A stretch of DNA of 64,000 nt, taken from SZAS-103 sp038226665. GTDB lineage: Bacteria; Pseudomonadota; Gammaproteobacteria; Xanthomonadales; Xanthomonadaceae. The stretch covers positions 186,001 through 250,000 of the forward strand of contig JBBRQI010000002.1 in assembly GCA_038226665.1 (NCBI GenBank), written 5' to 3'. Within the stretch, counting starts at the first letter, position 1. Every line of letters starts with the position of its first letter. Below the pieces are notes generated by a model, which was not told the DNA's origin, did no database searches, and saw only the letters and a list, made by a program, of their open reading frames with translations. The position numbers and the translations under genes were made by a program. Below, piece after piece: positions 39,583-49,530 of this stretch.

Positions 39583-40494
39583 TCATTTCACAGCGACCGA
39601 ATCAATGCCGGCCTTGCCGACCTTGCTGCCGGTCTCGTGGCCGAGCAGGGCCGCCAGCCAGCGCCCGGTGTCGATCAGTTTTTGCAAATCGACTCCCGTC
39701 GCGATGCCCATGCCTTCGAGCATGAACACAACGTCCTCGCTTGCGACATTGCCGCTCGCGCCGCGTGCATACGGACACCCGCCAGTGCCGGACACTGACG
39801 AATCCACGACGGCAACGCCTTCCTCGAGACAGCAGAGGATGTTCGCTAGGGCCTGGCCGCGCGTGTCGTGGAAATGCACCGCGAGCGCCCCCATCGGTAC
39901 TTCGGCGGCGACTGCTTTCAGCATCGCACGCGCCTTGACGGGCGTGCCGATGCCGATGGTGTCGCCGAGCGAAATTTCGTAGCAGCCCAGATCGTGCAAC
40001 CGTTTCGCGACGCGCACGACATCGGCGAGCGGCACGTTGCCCTGATACGGACATCCGAGCACGGTCGAGACATAGCCCCGCACACGCACACCGTCGACTT
40101 TCGCTCGCTCGATGACCGGTACGAAACGCGCGATGGATTCGTCGATCGATGCGTTGATGTTCTTGCGACTGAAAGCTTCCGATGCGGCGGCAAAGACCGC
40201 GATTTCGGTCGCGCCCACCGCGCGCGCCCGCTCGTAACCCTGTTCGTTCGGCACCAGCACCGGATAACTCACGCCCGGGACTTTCCTGATTCCGGCAAAC
40301 ACTTCGGCTGCGTCGGCGAGTTGCGGAATCCATTTCGGGCTCACGAAGCTGGTTGCCTCGATCGTGCGCAGGCCGGTCGCCGACAACCGATCGATCAGTT
40401 CGATCTTCGCCGCGGATGGAATGATCGTCTTCTCGTTCTGCAAACCGTCGCGTGCGCCAACTTCGACGATACGGACCTGGCTCGGCGAGATCAT
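39583..40494 (-). CDS. liuE: hydroxymethylglutaryl-CoA lyase
   Basis: 303-residue TIM-barrel lyase that splits HMG-CoA to acetoacetate and acetyl-CoA, the last step of leucine breakdown. Metal/substrate motif EVGARDGLQNE at the N-terminus, HFHDTRGQALANI with metal-binding histidines, and the active-site cysteine loop GTGGCPYARGASGNVASED. The start ATG at 40494 overlaps the stop of the upstream lipoprotein gene by 4 bases (ATGA). The longer frame to 41061 is the shadow of that gene. Also called mvaB or hmgL. Confidence 0.95.
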   Translation of the reverse strand: MISPSQVRIVEVGARDGLQNEKTIIPSAAKIELIDRLSATGLRTIEATSFVSPKWIPQLADAAEVFAGIRKVPGVSYPVLVPNEQGYERARAVGATEIAVFAAASEAFSRKNINASIDESIARFVPVIERAKVDGVRVRGYVSTVLGCPYQGNVPLADVVRVAKRLHDLGCYEISLGDTIGIGTPVKARAMLKAVAAEVPMGALAVHFHDTRGQALANILCCLEEGVAVVDSSVSGTGGCPYARGASGNVASEDVVFMLEGMGIATGVDLQKLIDTGRWLAALLGHETGSKVGKAGIDSVAVK

Positions 40495-41075
40495 TTCACC
40501 GGCTCCGCATCGCGTCGCGTGAAGCGTGCCGGCTTGCTGTCGAACGCGATCTTGCTGCGCAGTTGCTGCGGTGTGACGGTATCGGTCAGGCGATTGACCA
40601 GCGTGCCATTGGTCTTGTGGATTTCGCCCCTGAGTTGGTCGTCGAGGATGCGTTGCGCGACCGCGCGATTGTTGATCGTGAACAGCTGCAATTCCTTGCC
40701 GTGCACGTTGTAGCGCAGCAGGTAGATGTCGCCAACAGGCGCGGGCTCGCTCGATTGCGCGCGCTTGAAAGCCCAAGTCGCATCGAGCCAGAAGAAGTCT
40801 TGTGAACCATCGCGACCGAAGTGCAGCATCGTTGCATCGCCGATGACATCGCCGTCCTTCTTGTGCTCGATCAGCGACAGGCTGCATGCCTGGTCGATCT
40901 TGAGCTCGACTTCGCCCGGCGTGTCGTTGCTCTTGCTGTTCGCAACGGAAAACCAATCGCCCACAAGTTGCGCATCGCAGGCGGTTTCGGCCACAGGCGG
41001 TTTCTCGAACGTCGTTGCTTCGCAACCGGTCAGGCCGACGAGCAATGCGAGTGGCAAACAATGCAAGGTCTTCAT
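40491..41075 (-). CDS. lipoprotein of unknown function inside the leucine operon
   Basis: 194 residues; lipobox LTGC at about 15-18 predicts lipid anchoring. The mature domain is beta-rich (QLVGDWFSVANS, FFWLDATWAF, VGDIYLLRYNVHGKELQLFTINNRAV, then a basic C-terminus) with two further cysteines. I do not recognise the family. It overlaps liuD upstream and liuE downstream by 4 bases each (ATGA at both ends), so it is locked into the catabolic operon although envelope-located. Confidence 0.8.
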   Translation of the reverse strand: MKTLHCLPLALLVGLTGCEATTFEKPPVAETACDAQLVGDWFSVANSKSNDTPGEVELKIDQACSLSLIEHKKDGDVIGDATMLHFGRDGSQDFFWLDATWAFKRAQSSEPAPVGDIYLLRYNVHGKELQLFTINNRAVAQRILDDQLRGEIHKTNGTLVNRLTDTVTPQQLRSKIAFDSKPARFTRRDAEPVK

Positions 41076-43072
41076 GACGCCTCCAATGTCACCAGCACGG
41101 CATCGCCTTCGACGAAATCGCCTGCGCTGGCTTGCAGGGTTGCGATAATTCCGTCGCGCGGCGACTTCAACGACAACTCCATCTTCATCGCTTCCATCAC
41201 CAGCAATTCCTGGCCAGCTTCGACTGTGTCGCCGACTTTCACTTTCACAAGCACGATGCGTCCAGGCATTGGCGCAATCACGCGATTGCCACCGCCAGCG
41301 CCAGCTTCGGTCGCGACCTGGAATGCGGGAACGCGCTCGAAGCGCAGGCGGCGCGTTCCGTCGTGGATGCGCACGGCACCATCATCTGCGTCAGCACGAT
41401 AACGATGCGCGTTGCCATCGAAGCGTGCCGAAAGAACGCCGTCATGGGCGCGTGCGCCATCGACCGCGACCGCGAAACCATCGCCATGCACCTGGTATGC
41501 GCCCCCGCTGCCGGATGCGTGCAGCAGGTCACGTTCGCCACGATGCAGCAGACACAGCACGCGATCGCTTGCGTGGCCGAGCCGCCATCCATCGGCGATC
41601 GCCCACGGCGAATGGGGATCGGAGCTTGCGCGCGCGACGTCGTGTGCGACGGTTTCGTCATGCAGTAATGCGGCGATAACGGCGGCTGCAAGGTCGTTCG
41701 AGGACGGCGGAATCGGCGTCGGCAACACCTCATCGAGATGGCGATCGAGATAACCGGTATCGATGCGACCCTCGACGACCATCGGATGACGGACGAGCGC
41801 TTCGAGGAAGGAAATATTCGATTTCGGGCCAACGATCTCGCACGCGGTCAGCGCGTCGCGCAGGCGCACAAGCGCGCGTGGACGATCCTCGTCCCACACG
41901 ATTACCTTGGCAATCATCGGGTCGTAGAAAATCGTGACGATGTCGCCTTCGATGACGCCGCCATCGGTGCGTACGTAGCCGCTCTGCTTTGGCAGGCTCA
42001 ACTTGTCGAGGCGTCCGGAACCGGGCAGGAAGCCGCTCCCCGGGTCTTCTGCGTAAAGTCGCACTTCGATCGCATGGCCGTGCGTGGCGATGGAGTCTTG
42101 CGCAAGCGGCAATGCGTCGCCCGCAGCCACGCGCAGTTGCCATTCGACGAGATCGAGTCCGGTCACCATTTCGGTCACGGGATGTTCGACCTGCAAACGC
42201 GTGTTGATCTCCATGAAATGGAATTCGCCGGTAGCACTGACGATGAATTCGACGGTGCCGGCGTTGATGTAGTCGATAGCGCGTGCCGCAGCGACCGCAG
42301 CCGCGCCCATCTTTTCGCGCAACGCTGGCGTGAGGAACGGCGAGGGCGCTTCCTCGATGACTTTCTGGTAGCGGCGCTGCGCCGAACATTCGCGCTCGCC
42401 GAGCTGGATCACGTTGCCGTGCGTATCGCCGAACACCTGGAACTCGATGTGGCGTGGCGTTTCGATGTAGCGCTCGAGCAACACCCGGTCGCGCCCGAAT
42501 GCATTCCTCGCTTCGCGCTGGCAACTTTCGAGCGCAGGAAGGAATTCCTCGGCCTTGCGCACGATGCGCATGCCTTTGCCACCGCCGCCGTGCGCGGCCT
42601 TGATCATCAGCGGGAAACCGACGCGCTGCGCTTCGCGCGCGAGCAGTGCGGAATCCTGGTTTTCGCCGGTGTAGCCCGGAACGACCGGCACGCCTTGCGC
42701 CGCCATCAATTCCTTGGCACCGGCCTTGCTGCCCATCTTGCGCATCGATGCGGCTTTCGGGCCGATGAAAACGATACCGGCGTTCTCCACTGCGTCGGCA
42801 AAGTCCGCATTTTCAGACAGGAATCCGTAACCAGGGTGGATCGCCTGCGCGCCGGATTTTTTTGCGACGTCGATAATCGCGTCGCCACGCAGGTACGAAT
42901 CCTGCGGACGCGGGCCACCGATCGGATACGCCGCATCGGCCAGGCGAACGTGTTGCGCGTTCGCGTCGGCTTCCGAGAATACCGCGACGGTGCGGATGCC
43001 GAGCTTGCGGCAGGTGCGGATGATCCGGCATGCAATCTCGCCGCGGTTCGCGATCAGGATGCTGTCGAACAT
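41072..43072 (-). CDS. liuD: methylcrotonyl-CoA carboxylase, biotin-containing alpha subunit
   Basis: 666 residues: biotin carboxylase domain (ILIANRGEIACRIIRT; ATP-grasp loop KAAHGGGGKGMR; EFMEINTRLQVEHPVTE-type motif here EFHFMEINTRLQVEHP) at about 1-450, a less conserved linker, and a C-terminal biotin carboxyl-carrier domain with biotinyl-Lys630 in VMEAMKMEL. Works with LiuB to carboxylate 3-methylcrotonyl-CoA. The ATG at 43072 has AAGGAA at the right distance; an in-frame GTG at 43099 does not. Acyl-CoA choice (methylcrotonyl versus geranyl or propionyl) is inferred from the complete leucine cluster around it. Confidence 0.93.
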   Translation of the reverse strand: MFDSILIANRGEIACRIIRTCRKLGIRTVAVFSEADANAQHVRLADAAYPIGGPRPQDSYLRGDAIIDVAKKSGAQAIHPGYGFLSENADFADAVENAGIVFIGPKAASMRKMGSKAGAKELMAAQGVPVVPGYTGENQDSALLAREAQRVGFPLMIKAAHGGGGKGMRIVRKAEEFLPALESCQREARNAFGRDRVLLERYIETPRHIEFQVFGDTHGNVIQLGERECSAQRRYQKVIEEAPSPFLTPALREKMGAAAVAAARAIDYINAGTVEFIVSATGEFHFMEINTRLQVEHPVTEMVTGLDLVEWQLRVAAGDALPLAQDSIATHGHAIEVRLYAEDPGSGFLPGSGRLDKLSLPKQSGYVRTDGGVIEGDIVTIFYDPMIAKVIVWDEDRPRALVRLRDALTACEIVGPKSNISFLEALVRHPMVVEGRIDTGYLDRHLDEVLPTPIPPSSNDLAAAVIAALLHDETVAHDVARASSDPHSPWAIADGWRLGHASDRVLCLLHRGERDLLHASGSGGAYQVHGDGFAVAVDGARAHDGVLSARFDGNAHRYRADADDGAVRIHDGTRRLRFERVPAFQVATEAGAGGGNRVIAPMPGRIVLVKVKVGDTVEAGQELLVMEAMKMELSLKSPRDGIIATLQASAGDFVEGDAVLVTLEAS

Positions 43073-43095
43073 CTTTGTTCCTTGCGTCGCTTTGC

Positions 43096-43611
43096 TCACT
43101 CGCCATCCCAGTAGTCGAGGGCGGATTCGGCGCGCCCGATATGGCGGAAACCGTGCACCTTGCCGTCGGCATCGCGTTGGCCTTCCGATACGAGGAATTT
43201 CCGCGAGTCCGGATAGTCACAGATTTCCGGATAGAGCAGCGTGCTGATCGCGAGATACTTCAGTTCGGCTTCGCCCGTGTTGATGATCTGGTGCGCGGTT
43301 TCCGGACCGCCGGGAGGGCAGGCGATGAAGTCGCCCTGGCGGATCGCGTGGTGCTCATTGCCGATCCGCACTTCGCCACTGCCTTCGAGGACGAAGAACA
43401 TTTCCTCGTTGACGCGGTGGTTATGGAACGGGAACGCGCGCTTGCCCGGCGGAACCGCGGTCAGGTTGTAGCCGAGTTTCCTCGCACCGATGCATGTCGC
43501 GATCTCGCCCATGCGCACGTCGAAAAGCTCCGCGGCCGAACCTTTTGGCGTGAACGATGCAGGCATGGCCTCGGGTACGACATCTGCAATATTCATGATC
43601 GGCTTGTCCAT
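43096..43611 (-). CDS. cupin-domain protein in the leucine operon
   Basis: 171-residue single-domain cupin. Motif 1 is FPFHNHRVNEEMFFVLEGSGEVRIG (H-x-H...E), motif 2 IACPPGGPETAHQIINTGEAEL. The pattern suggests a metal-binding beta-barrel, but no catalytic activity can be assigned. GAGG precedes the ATG at 43611. It sits 4 bases after the VOC gene and 23 bases before liuD, so it is co-transcribed with leucine catabolic genes. A role in handling a side product is speculation. Confidence 0.83.
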   Translation of the reverse strand: MDKPIMNIADVVPEAMPASFTPKGSAAELFDVRMGEIATCIGARKLGYNLTAVPPGKRAFPFHNHRVNEEMFFVLEGSGEVRIGNEHHAIRQGDFIACPPGGPETAHQIINTGEAELKYLAISTLLYPEICDYPDSRKFLVSEGQRDADGKVHGFRHIGRAESALDYWDGE

Positions 43612-43615
43612 GCAA

Positions 43616-44008
43616 TCACGCCTCGGGTTGATGGCAGACGGCTTCGATGTTGTGGCCGTCGGGATCAAGCACGAACGCGCCGTAATAGTCCGGATGATAA
43701 TGCGGACGCAGCCCGGGCGCTCCGTTGTCGCGACCGCCGGCAGCGATACCGGCTTGGTGGAACGCATCGACCACCGCACGCGTCGGCGCAAGCAATGCGA
43801 TATGCGTGCGGCTAGGATCGGCCGTGCCATCGCCGAACCAGAGAAAAGGTTTGCCGTTCGCGCCGAACCCGGCCGCTTGCGTGCCGTCGCCGGTCATCTC
43901 GGGACCGACTTCCATGATGAGTCCGATGCCGAGCGGCAGCATCGCTTTTTCGTAGAACGCCTTGCTGCGCGCGTAGTCGCTGACGGGAAAACCGATGTGG
44001 TCGAGCAT
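43616..44008 (-). CDS. VOC-family (glyoxalase/dioxygenase-like) protein
   Basis: 130 residues with the paired beta-alpha-beta-beta-beta modules of the vicinal-oxygen-chelate fold: LDHIGFPVSDYARSKAFYEKAM at the N-terminus, THIALLAPTRAVVDAFHQAG in the middle, and PHYHPDYYGAFVLDPDGHNIEAVCH at the C-terminus with metal-ligand candidates His and Glu. Small VOC proteins include glyoxalase I, epimerases and resistance proteins; the substrate here is unknown. Between liuC (39 bases upstream) and the cupin. Confidence 0.87.
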   Translation of the reverse strand: MLDHIGFPVSDYARSKAFYEKAMLPLGIGLIMEVGPEMTGDGTQAAGFGANGKPFLWFGDGTADPSRTHIALLAPTRAVVDAFHQAGIAAGGRDNGAPGLRPHYHPDYYGAFVLDPDGHNIEAVCHQPEA

Positions 44009-44047
44009 GTGCCGCTCCTTTTCCGCGAAGATCGAGGAATTGAACCT

Positions 44048-44848
44048 TCAGTCGCCGCGTTGTGTCCACGTTGGCGGGCGCTTGTCGAGGAACGCGCCCA
44101 AGCCTTCCTGGCCCTCTGGCGAAACTCGCAGGCGTGCGATCAGCTCAGCGTTGGCCATGTCCAGCGCGTCGACATTCACCGTTTGCGCGCGTCGCACCAG
44201 CGATTTGGCTTCGGTAACGGCGACCGGGCCGGCTTTGAGCAGCAAGGCGCACTGGCGCTGCACGGCGGCGTCGAGCGCATCGGCCGGCACGACCGCATGC
44301 AGCAGGCCGATGCGCATCGCTTCGGCGGCGCTGAATGCTTCGGCGCTCTGGAACCAGCGTCTTGCCTGGCGCGCGCCGATTGCGGCGATCACATACGGTG
44401 AAATGACCGCCGGCACGAGGCCGAGCTTGACTTCACTCAGCGCGAAATTTGCGGTCTCGACGGCGATCGCGATATCGCAACAGGCGACCAGGCCGACGCC
44501 ACCACCGAACGCAGCGCCATTGACGCGCGCGATGGTCGGTTTCGACATTCCGTCGAGGATGCGCATCAAGCGTGCGAGGCGTAATGCATCAGCGCGGTTT
44601 TCGTCGGTGCCGGCCTTCGCCATGCGCCGCATCCAGGCGAGATCGGCGCCCGCGGAAAAGCTCGCGCCTGCACCGGTCAGAACGAGTACACGTACATCCG
44701 GATCGCGGTCGATGGCTTCGAGTGCAGCGGTCAGTTCGGCGATCAGTTTGTCGTCGAAGGCGTTGTGCGCCTCCGGCCGCGCCAAGGTAAGGCGGACGAT
44801 GCCGGAATCTTGGGTCAGTTCAAGGAATTTCAGTTCAAGCGATGGCAT
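44048..44848 (-). CDS. liuC: enoyl-CoA hydratase family, methylglutaconyl-CoA hydratase
   Basis: 266-residue crotonase. Oxyanion-hole segments ASFSAGADLAWM and NGAAFGGGVGLVACCDIAIA, with the catalytic-acid region FALSEVKLGLVPAVISPYV. In this cluster it should hydrate 3-methylglutaconyl-CoA to HMG-CoA. Paralogues acting on other enoyl-CoAs are hard to separate by sequence, so the specificity rests on context. It is the first gene of the liuC-VOC-cupin-liuD-lipoprotein-liuE-GNAT run and is divergent from the FTR1 operon. Confidence 0.9.
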   Translation of the reverse strand: MPSLELKFLELTQDSGIVRLTLARPEAHNAFDDKLIAELTAALEAIDRDPDVRVLVLTGAGASFSAGADLAWMRRMAKAGTDENRADALRLARLMRILDGMSKPTIARVNGAAFGGGVGLVACCDIAIAVETANFALSEVKLGLVPAVISPYVIAAIGARQARRWFQSAEAFSAAEAMRIGLLHAVVPADALDAAVQRQCALLLKAGPVAVTEAKSLVRRAQTVNVDALDMANAELIARLRVSPEGQEGLGAFLDKRPPTWTQRGD

Positions 44849-44911
44849 GGACGCGGTCGGTAGTCCGATGACGCATGTTAACCGGCCAGTTCGATTGGGA
44901 CTTGCAATCTA

Positions 44912-44930
44912 AATAATAACGATTATCATC
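44912..44930 (+). promoter_or_regulatory. putative Fur box upstream of the FTR1 operon
   Basis: AATAATAACGATTATCATC matches the 19-base E. coli Fur consensus (GATAATGATAATCATTATC) at 13 positions and lies 25 bases before the FTR1 start, in an AT-rich patch within GC-rich DNA. Iron-dependent repression of the iron-uptake operon is the natural reading. It may also touch the divergent liuC promoter. Confidence 0.65.
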
Positions 44931-44954
44931 TACATCGACTTGAGGAGATTGGCT

Positions 44955-45794
44955 GTGCTTGCGACTTTGTTGCTGGTCTTTCGCGAAGTGCTTGAGGCGG
45001 CTTTGGTGGTCGGCATCGTCGCGGCTGCGACCCGAGGCGTTGCCAGCCGGGCGCGCTGGATCGGCGGCGGCATCGCACTCGGTATGGCCGGCGCGGTGGT
45101 CGTCGCGATCTGCGCCGGCTGGATCGCCGATGCGCTCAGCGGTTCGGGTCAGGAATGGTTCAACGCGACGGTGCTGCTCGCGGCGGTCGCAATGATCGGC
45201 TGGCATGTGGTGTGGATGTCGAAGCATGGGCGGGAGCTCGCGGCGCAGATGCAATCGGTTGGCCGCGACGTGACATCCGGTGCGCGCCCGATGACCGCAC
45301 TGATGGCGGTCGTTGCGATCGCGGTGCTGCGCGAAGGTTCCGAGATCGTGTTGTTCGGATATGGCTTGTTCGCGGGCGGATCGTCGGTGTTGGCGCTGGA
45401 GTTTGGCGCAGTGCTCGGCTTGATCGCTGGCGGCGCGCTTGGCGTCGCGATTTATTTCGGATTGTTGAAGATTCCAGTACGGCATTTCTTCGGTGCGACC
45501 AACAGCTTGCTGATATTGCTCGCGGCCGGAATGGCGGCGACTGCGGCGGGTTTACTCGCGCAGGCTGATGTCCTGCATCGCTGGACGACGCCGTTGTGGA
45601 ATTCGGAATGGTTGCTCAGCGAGGATTCTCTCGCTGGACGCACCTTGCACGTCCTGGTCGGTTACACCGCGCAGCCGAGCGGCATGCAGCTGTTGTTCTA
45701 TGTGGTCACGCTGGCATTGCTGATCGCCGGCATGCAGCTGGTTACCACCAACCCGACCGCACTGGCAAGACCGGCAACGCCGGTAGCCACCTGA
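44955..45794 (+). CDS. FTR1-family high-affinity iron permease
   Basis: 279-residue inner-membrane protein with about seven hydrophobic segments. It has the two iron-binding R-E-x-x-E motifs of FTR1/EfeU: FREVLEAALVV in helix 1 and LREGSEIVLFGY in helix 4. GAGGAG at 44942-44947 places the start at GTG 44955 (spacing 7) rather than the earlier TTGs. It imports ferric iron with partner proteins. It is followed after 24 bases by a cupredoxin and then an exported beta-rich protein; EfeO/EfeB are not present. A putative Fur box lies just upstream. Confidence 0.9.
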   Translation: MLATLLLVFREVLEAALVVGIVAAATRGVASRARWIGGGIALGMAGAVVVAICAGWIADALSGSGQEWFNATVLLAAVAMIGWHVVWMSKHGRELAAQMQSVGRDVTSGARPMTALMAVVAIAVLREGSEIVLFGYGLFAGGSSVLALEFGAVLGLIAGGALGVAIYFGLLKIPVRHFFGATNSLLILLAAGMAATAAGLLAQADVLHRWTTPLWNSEWLLSEDSLAGRTLHVLVGYTAQPSGMQLLFYVVTLALLIAGMQLVTTNPTALARPATPVAT

Positions 45795-45818
45795 TACGAA
45801 TTCAATCCGGAGATGTCC

Positions 45819-46145
45819 ATGTTGCGTATTGCCTTGGCGGTGCTGTGCGCGCTTGCTCCTTTGGTTGCAAGTGCCGCAGCCGTTCCTGAATTCACGCTCA
45901 CGGTCAAGGATCATCGTTTCACGCCCGCCGAACTGACGATTCCGGCAAACACCAAGGTCAAACTCATTGTCGTCAACCAGGATGCAACCGCCGAGGAGTT
46001 CGAAAGCCACGAACTCAATCGCGAAAAGGTCGTGACCGGCAATGCCAGCATCAACGTCTATGTCGGTCCGCTGAAAGCCGGACGTTATCCATTCTTCGGC
46101 GATTTTCACCAGGATACTGCGCAGGGGGCGCTCGTTGCGCGTTAG
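45819..46145 (+). CDS. periplasmic cupredoxin-like protein of the iron operon
   Basis: 108 residues with a signal peptide (cleavage about residue 20, VASAAA). The mature domain resembles Cupredoxin_1 / the N-terminal cupredoxin of EfeO and FtrB: FTLTVKDHRFTPAELTIPANTKVKLIVVNQDATAEEFESHELN, then GPLKAGRYPFFGDFHQDTAQG. Methionine and histidine ligands are fewer than in classical blue-copper proteins (no C-x-x-x-x-H-x-x-x-x-M loop), as in EfeO-type domains. GGAG sits 6 bases before ATG 45819. It probably oxidises or shuttles iron to the FTR1 permease. Confidence 0.85.
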   Translation: MLRIALAVLCALAPLVASAAAVPEFTLTVKDHRFTPAELTIPANTKVKLIVVNQDATAEEFESHELNREKVVTGNASINVYVGPLKAGRYPFFGDFHQDTAQGALVAR

Positions 46146-46259
46146 CGCAATGTTTGTCAAGCATGCCTCGCGCGTTGAGCGCGACAGCTTGTAGAAAACG
46201 CCTCGCGCAGGCGCAATGTCTTGTCAACGTGCCTGGAGCGTTGAGCGCGCGACCGCTTG
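46145..46259. repeat. tandem imperfect repeat, two copies
   Basis: Copy 1 (46145-46192) and copy 2 (46211-46259) both read GCGCAATGT..TTGTCAA..TGCCT followed by GCGTTGAGCGCG and a CGC/AGCTTG end, period 66 bases. They lie between the cupredoxin stop and the next gene. Could be an attenuator or an intergenic repeat; nothing more can be said. No gene is visible in 46146-46348. Confidence 0.55.
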
Positions 46260-46348
46260 AACTTCATCGTCCGCTGGATGCTGCATTCAATCGAATTTCA
46301 AACCTGGATTTGATCCGGGACGCCATCACTTTGCCGAGAGAAATATCC

Positions 46349-47095
46349 ATGAGCCAACGCATCGCACTGTGCGCGCTACCCATCGTGATTCTCGCCAGCT
46401 GCCTCGCATTCACGGGCAACGCCCGCGCTGGCGCTGCCGAAGTCGTATACCAGCCGATCGTCGAGAACGGCGAGACCGAGATCGAAATCCGCAACGGCTG
46501 GCGCGAGCTCGATGGCGGGCGCGAAGAGCATGCGAGCATCCTCGAGCTCGGTCGAGGCGTGAACGATCACTGGTTCACTGAAATCGAACTGGAACAATCG
46601 TTCGAGGACGGCGGTCCGAACCACCTCGAATCCGTCGAGTGGGAAAACATCTTCGCACTTACCGAGCGCGGCAAGTACTGGGCGGATTTCGGTTTGTTCG
46701 CGGCTTACGAACACACGTTCGACCCGCTGCATCCGGACGGACTGAAATTCGGCCCAATGTTCATGAAGGACATCGGCCCGGTGACGGCGAACGTCAACCT
46801 GCTGTTCGAACGCGAGTTCGGCAAGGATGCCTCGCACGCAACCGGCCTCGGTTACACATGGCAGGTAAAATGGCACGGGAGTGCTGCATTCGAGGTTGGC
46901 GCGCAAGGGATTGGCGCGCTCGGCGCGTTCGGGCATCTGGGGCAGGAGCAAAGCCACATCGCTGGTCCGGCGATCTTCGGCAGCAAGCGTTTCGGCCACA
47001 GCACGGTCAAGTGGAACGCGGCTGTTTTGGCTGGCCTCGACAAAAACGCACCGAACATGACCGTGCGTACCCAGATCGAAGTCGAGATGCACTGA
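46349..47095 (+). CDS. exported beta-rich (outer-membrane-like) protein of the iron operon
   Basis: 248 residues. A signal peptide with core LCALPIVILASCLAF ends near ARAGA. The mature part is a run of alternating amphipathic strands (EIEIRNGW, HWFTEIELEQSF, KYWADFGLFAAYEHTF, VNLLFEREFGK, WNAAVLAGL, VRTQIEVEMH) consistent with a small beta-barrel, though the last residue is His rather than the usual aromatic. The start is the ATG at 46349, since the frame from 46154 would begin with non-signal sequence made of the tandem repeats. The gene follows FTR1 and cupredoxin, suggesting a role in iron passage across the outer membrane; inference from context only. Confidence 0.75.
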   Translation: MSQRIALCALPIVILASCLAFTGNARAGAAEVVYQPIVENGETEIEIRNGWRELDGGREEHASILELGRGVNDHWFTEIELEQSFEDGGPNHLESVEWENIFALTERGKYWADFGLFAAYEHTFDPLHPDGLKFGPMFMKDIGPVTANVNLLFEREFGKDASHATGLGYTWQVKWHGSAAFEVGAQGIGALGAFGHLGQEQSHIAGPAIFGSKRFGHSTVKWNAAVLAGLDKNAPNMTVRTQIEVEMH

Positions 47096-47215
47096 TCACC
47101 GAGGATCTCGGCGGCCATTGGCGGTCGTATGTGAGCAACTGGCTCGCGAACCTACGAACATCCGTCGGCTATGGCGTCCGACGGGGGTGCAGATTGAGCG
47201 AGGGGCTGTGACGCC

Positions 47216-48823
<1,608 letters not shown>

Positions 48824-48870
48824 GCAGGGCACTCGCGGAGGAGGGAGTCCAGGCGCGCCCGGAACGAAAC

Positions 48871-48892
48871 GGGCGCGCCAGATGGCGCGCCC
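48871..48892 (-). terminator. hairpin after the first Ala-rich lipoprotein
   Basis: GGGCGCGCC-AGAT-GGCGCGCCC, a perfect 9-bp GC stem; on the minus strand it is followed by GTTTCGTT. It lies between the lipoprotein stop and liuB. Confidence 0.65.
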
Positions 48893-48921
48893 GAAGATTA
48901 CGCGATTACCGAGGTTGTGGC

Positions 48922-49323
48922 TCAGTGTTTCGGCGAGCTGGCATCGTCGTCATGCAACTTCTGCTTTGCGGCATCGACGCCGGCCTTGGTCGCATCGGCG
49001 GCCTTCGCAGCGCCCTCTTTCACATTGGCAGCGGCTTCGTTGGTGGCAGCGGCCGCTTGCTCGCCAGCTACCTTGGCGTTTGCAGCTGCTTCATCGGCGG
49101 TTGCCTTGGCAGCATCGCCAACGGCACTGGCCGCATTGGACAGAGCAGCGCCTGCGCTGTCGCGCGCTTTTTCGGCTTGGTCAGCAGTGGCATCGGCTGC
49201 AGGTTGCGCTGCGGATGCAGCATCCTGTGCTGTAGCGGCCTGATCCTTGTCCTGCTGCGGGCTGTCGCATGCTGCCAATGAAACGGCCAAAAGCAATGCG
49301 ATCATGATCTTGCTGGTTGTCAT
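48922..49323 (-). CDS. Ala-rich coiled lipoprotein A
   Basis: 133 residues. Signal peptide with lipobox SLAAC (Cys about 19), then a long low-complexity stretch of Ala with regularly spaced Asp/Lys/Glu (repeated AADATADQAEKARDSAG-like heptads) that should form an alpha-helical rod, ending DDDASSPKH. A strong ribosome site AAGGAGG lies 8 bases before the ATG at 49323. It resembles LEA-like or Lpp-like helical envelope lipoproteins in composition only; no specific family. It is a neighbour and likely paralogue of lipoprotein B. Confidence 0.78.
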   Translation of the reverse strand: MTTSKIMIALLLAVSLAACDSPQQDKDQAATAQDAASAAQPAADATADQAEKARDSAGAALSNAASAVGDAAKATADEAAANAKVAGEQAAAATNEAAANVKEGAAKAADATKAGVDAAKQKLHDDDASSPKH

Positions 49324-49453
49324 CTCTGCGCCCTCCTTGGTGATGGAGGAATAACCTTACCATCTGCAATGCGCGGTTCGTGTCGATGCGATTCCGGGCA
49401 TCTCGGCTCAGTTCAGGGTCGTGAATGAGTCGACAACGGTGACAGAAAATCGA

Positions 49454-49484
49454 ATAAAAAAAGGGCGTGCCGAAGCACGCCCTT
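49454..49484 (-). terminator. intrinsic terminator after lipoprotein B
   Basis: Minus strand: 10-bp stem AAGGGCGTGC / GCACGCCCTT with a TTCG loop followed by seven Ts. Located about 45 bases past the stop of the 49531-49947 gene. Confidence 0.9.
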
Positions 49485-49530
49485 ATTCTTTATACGATAC
49501 GTTCCGCCGCTGAACCGGCTGGATCGAATC

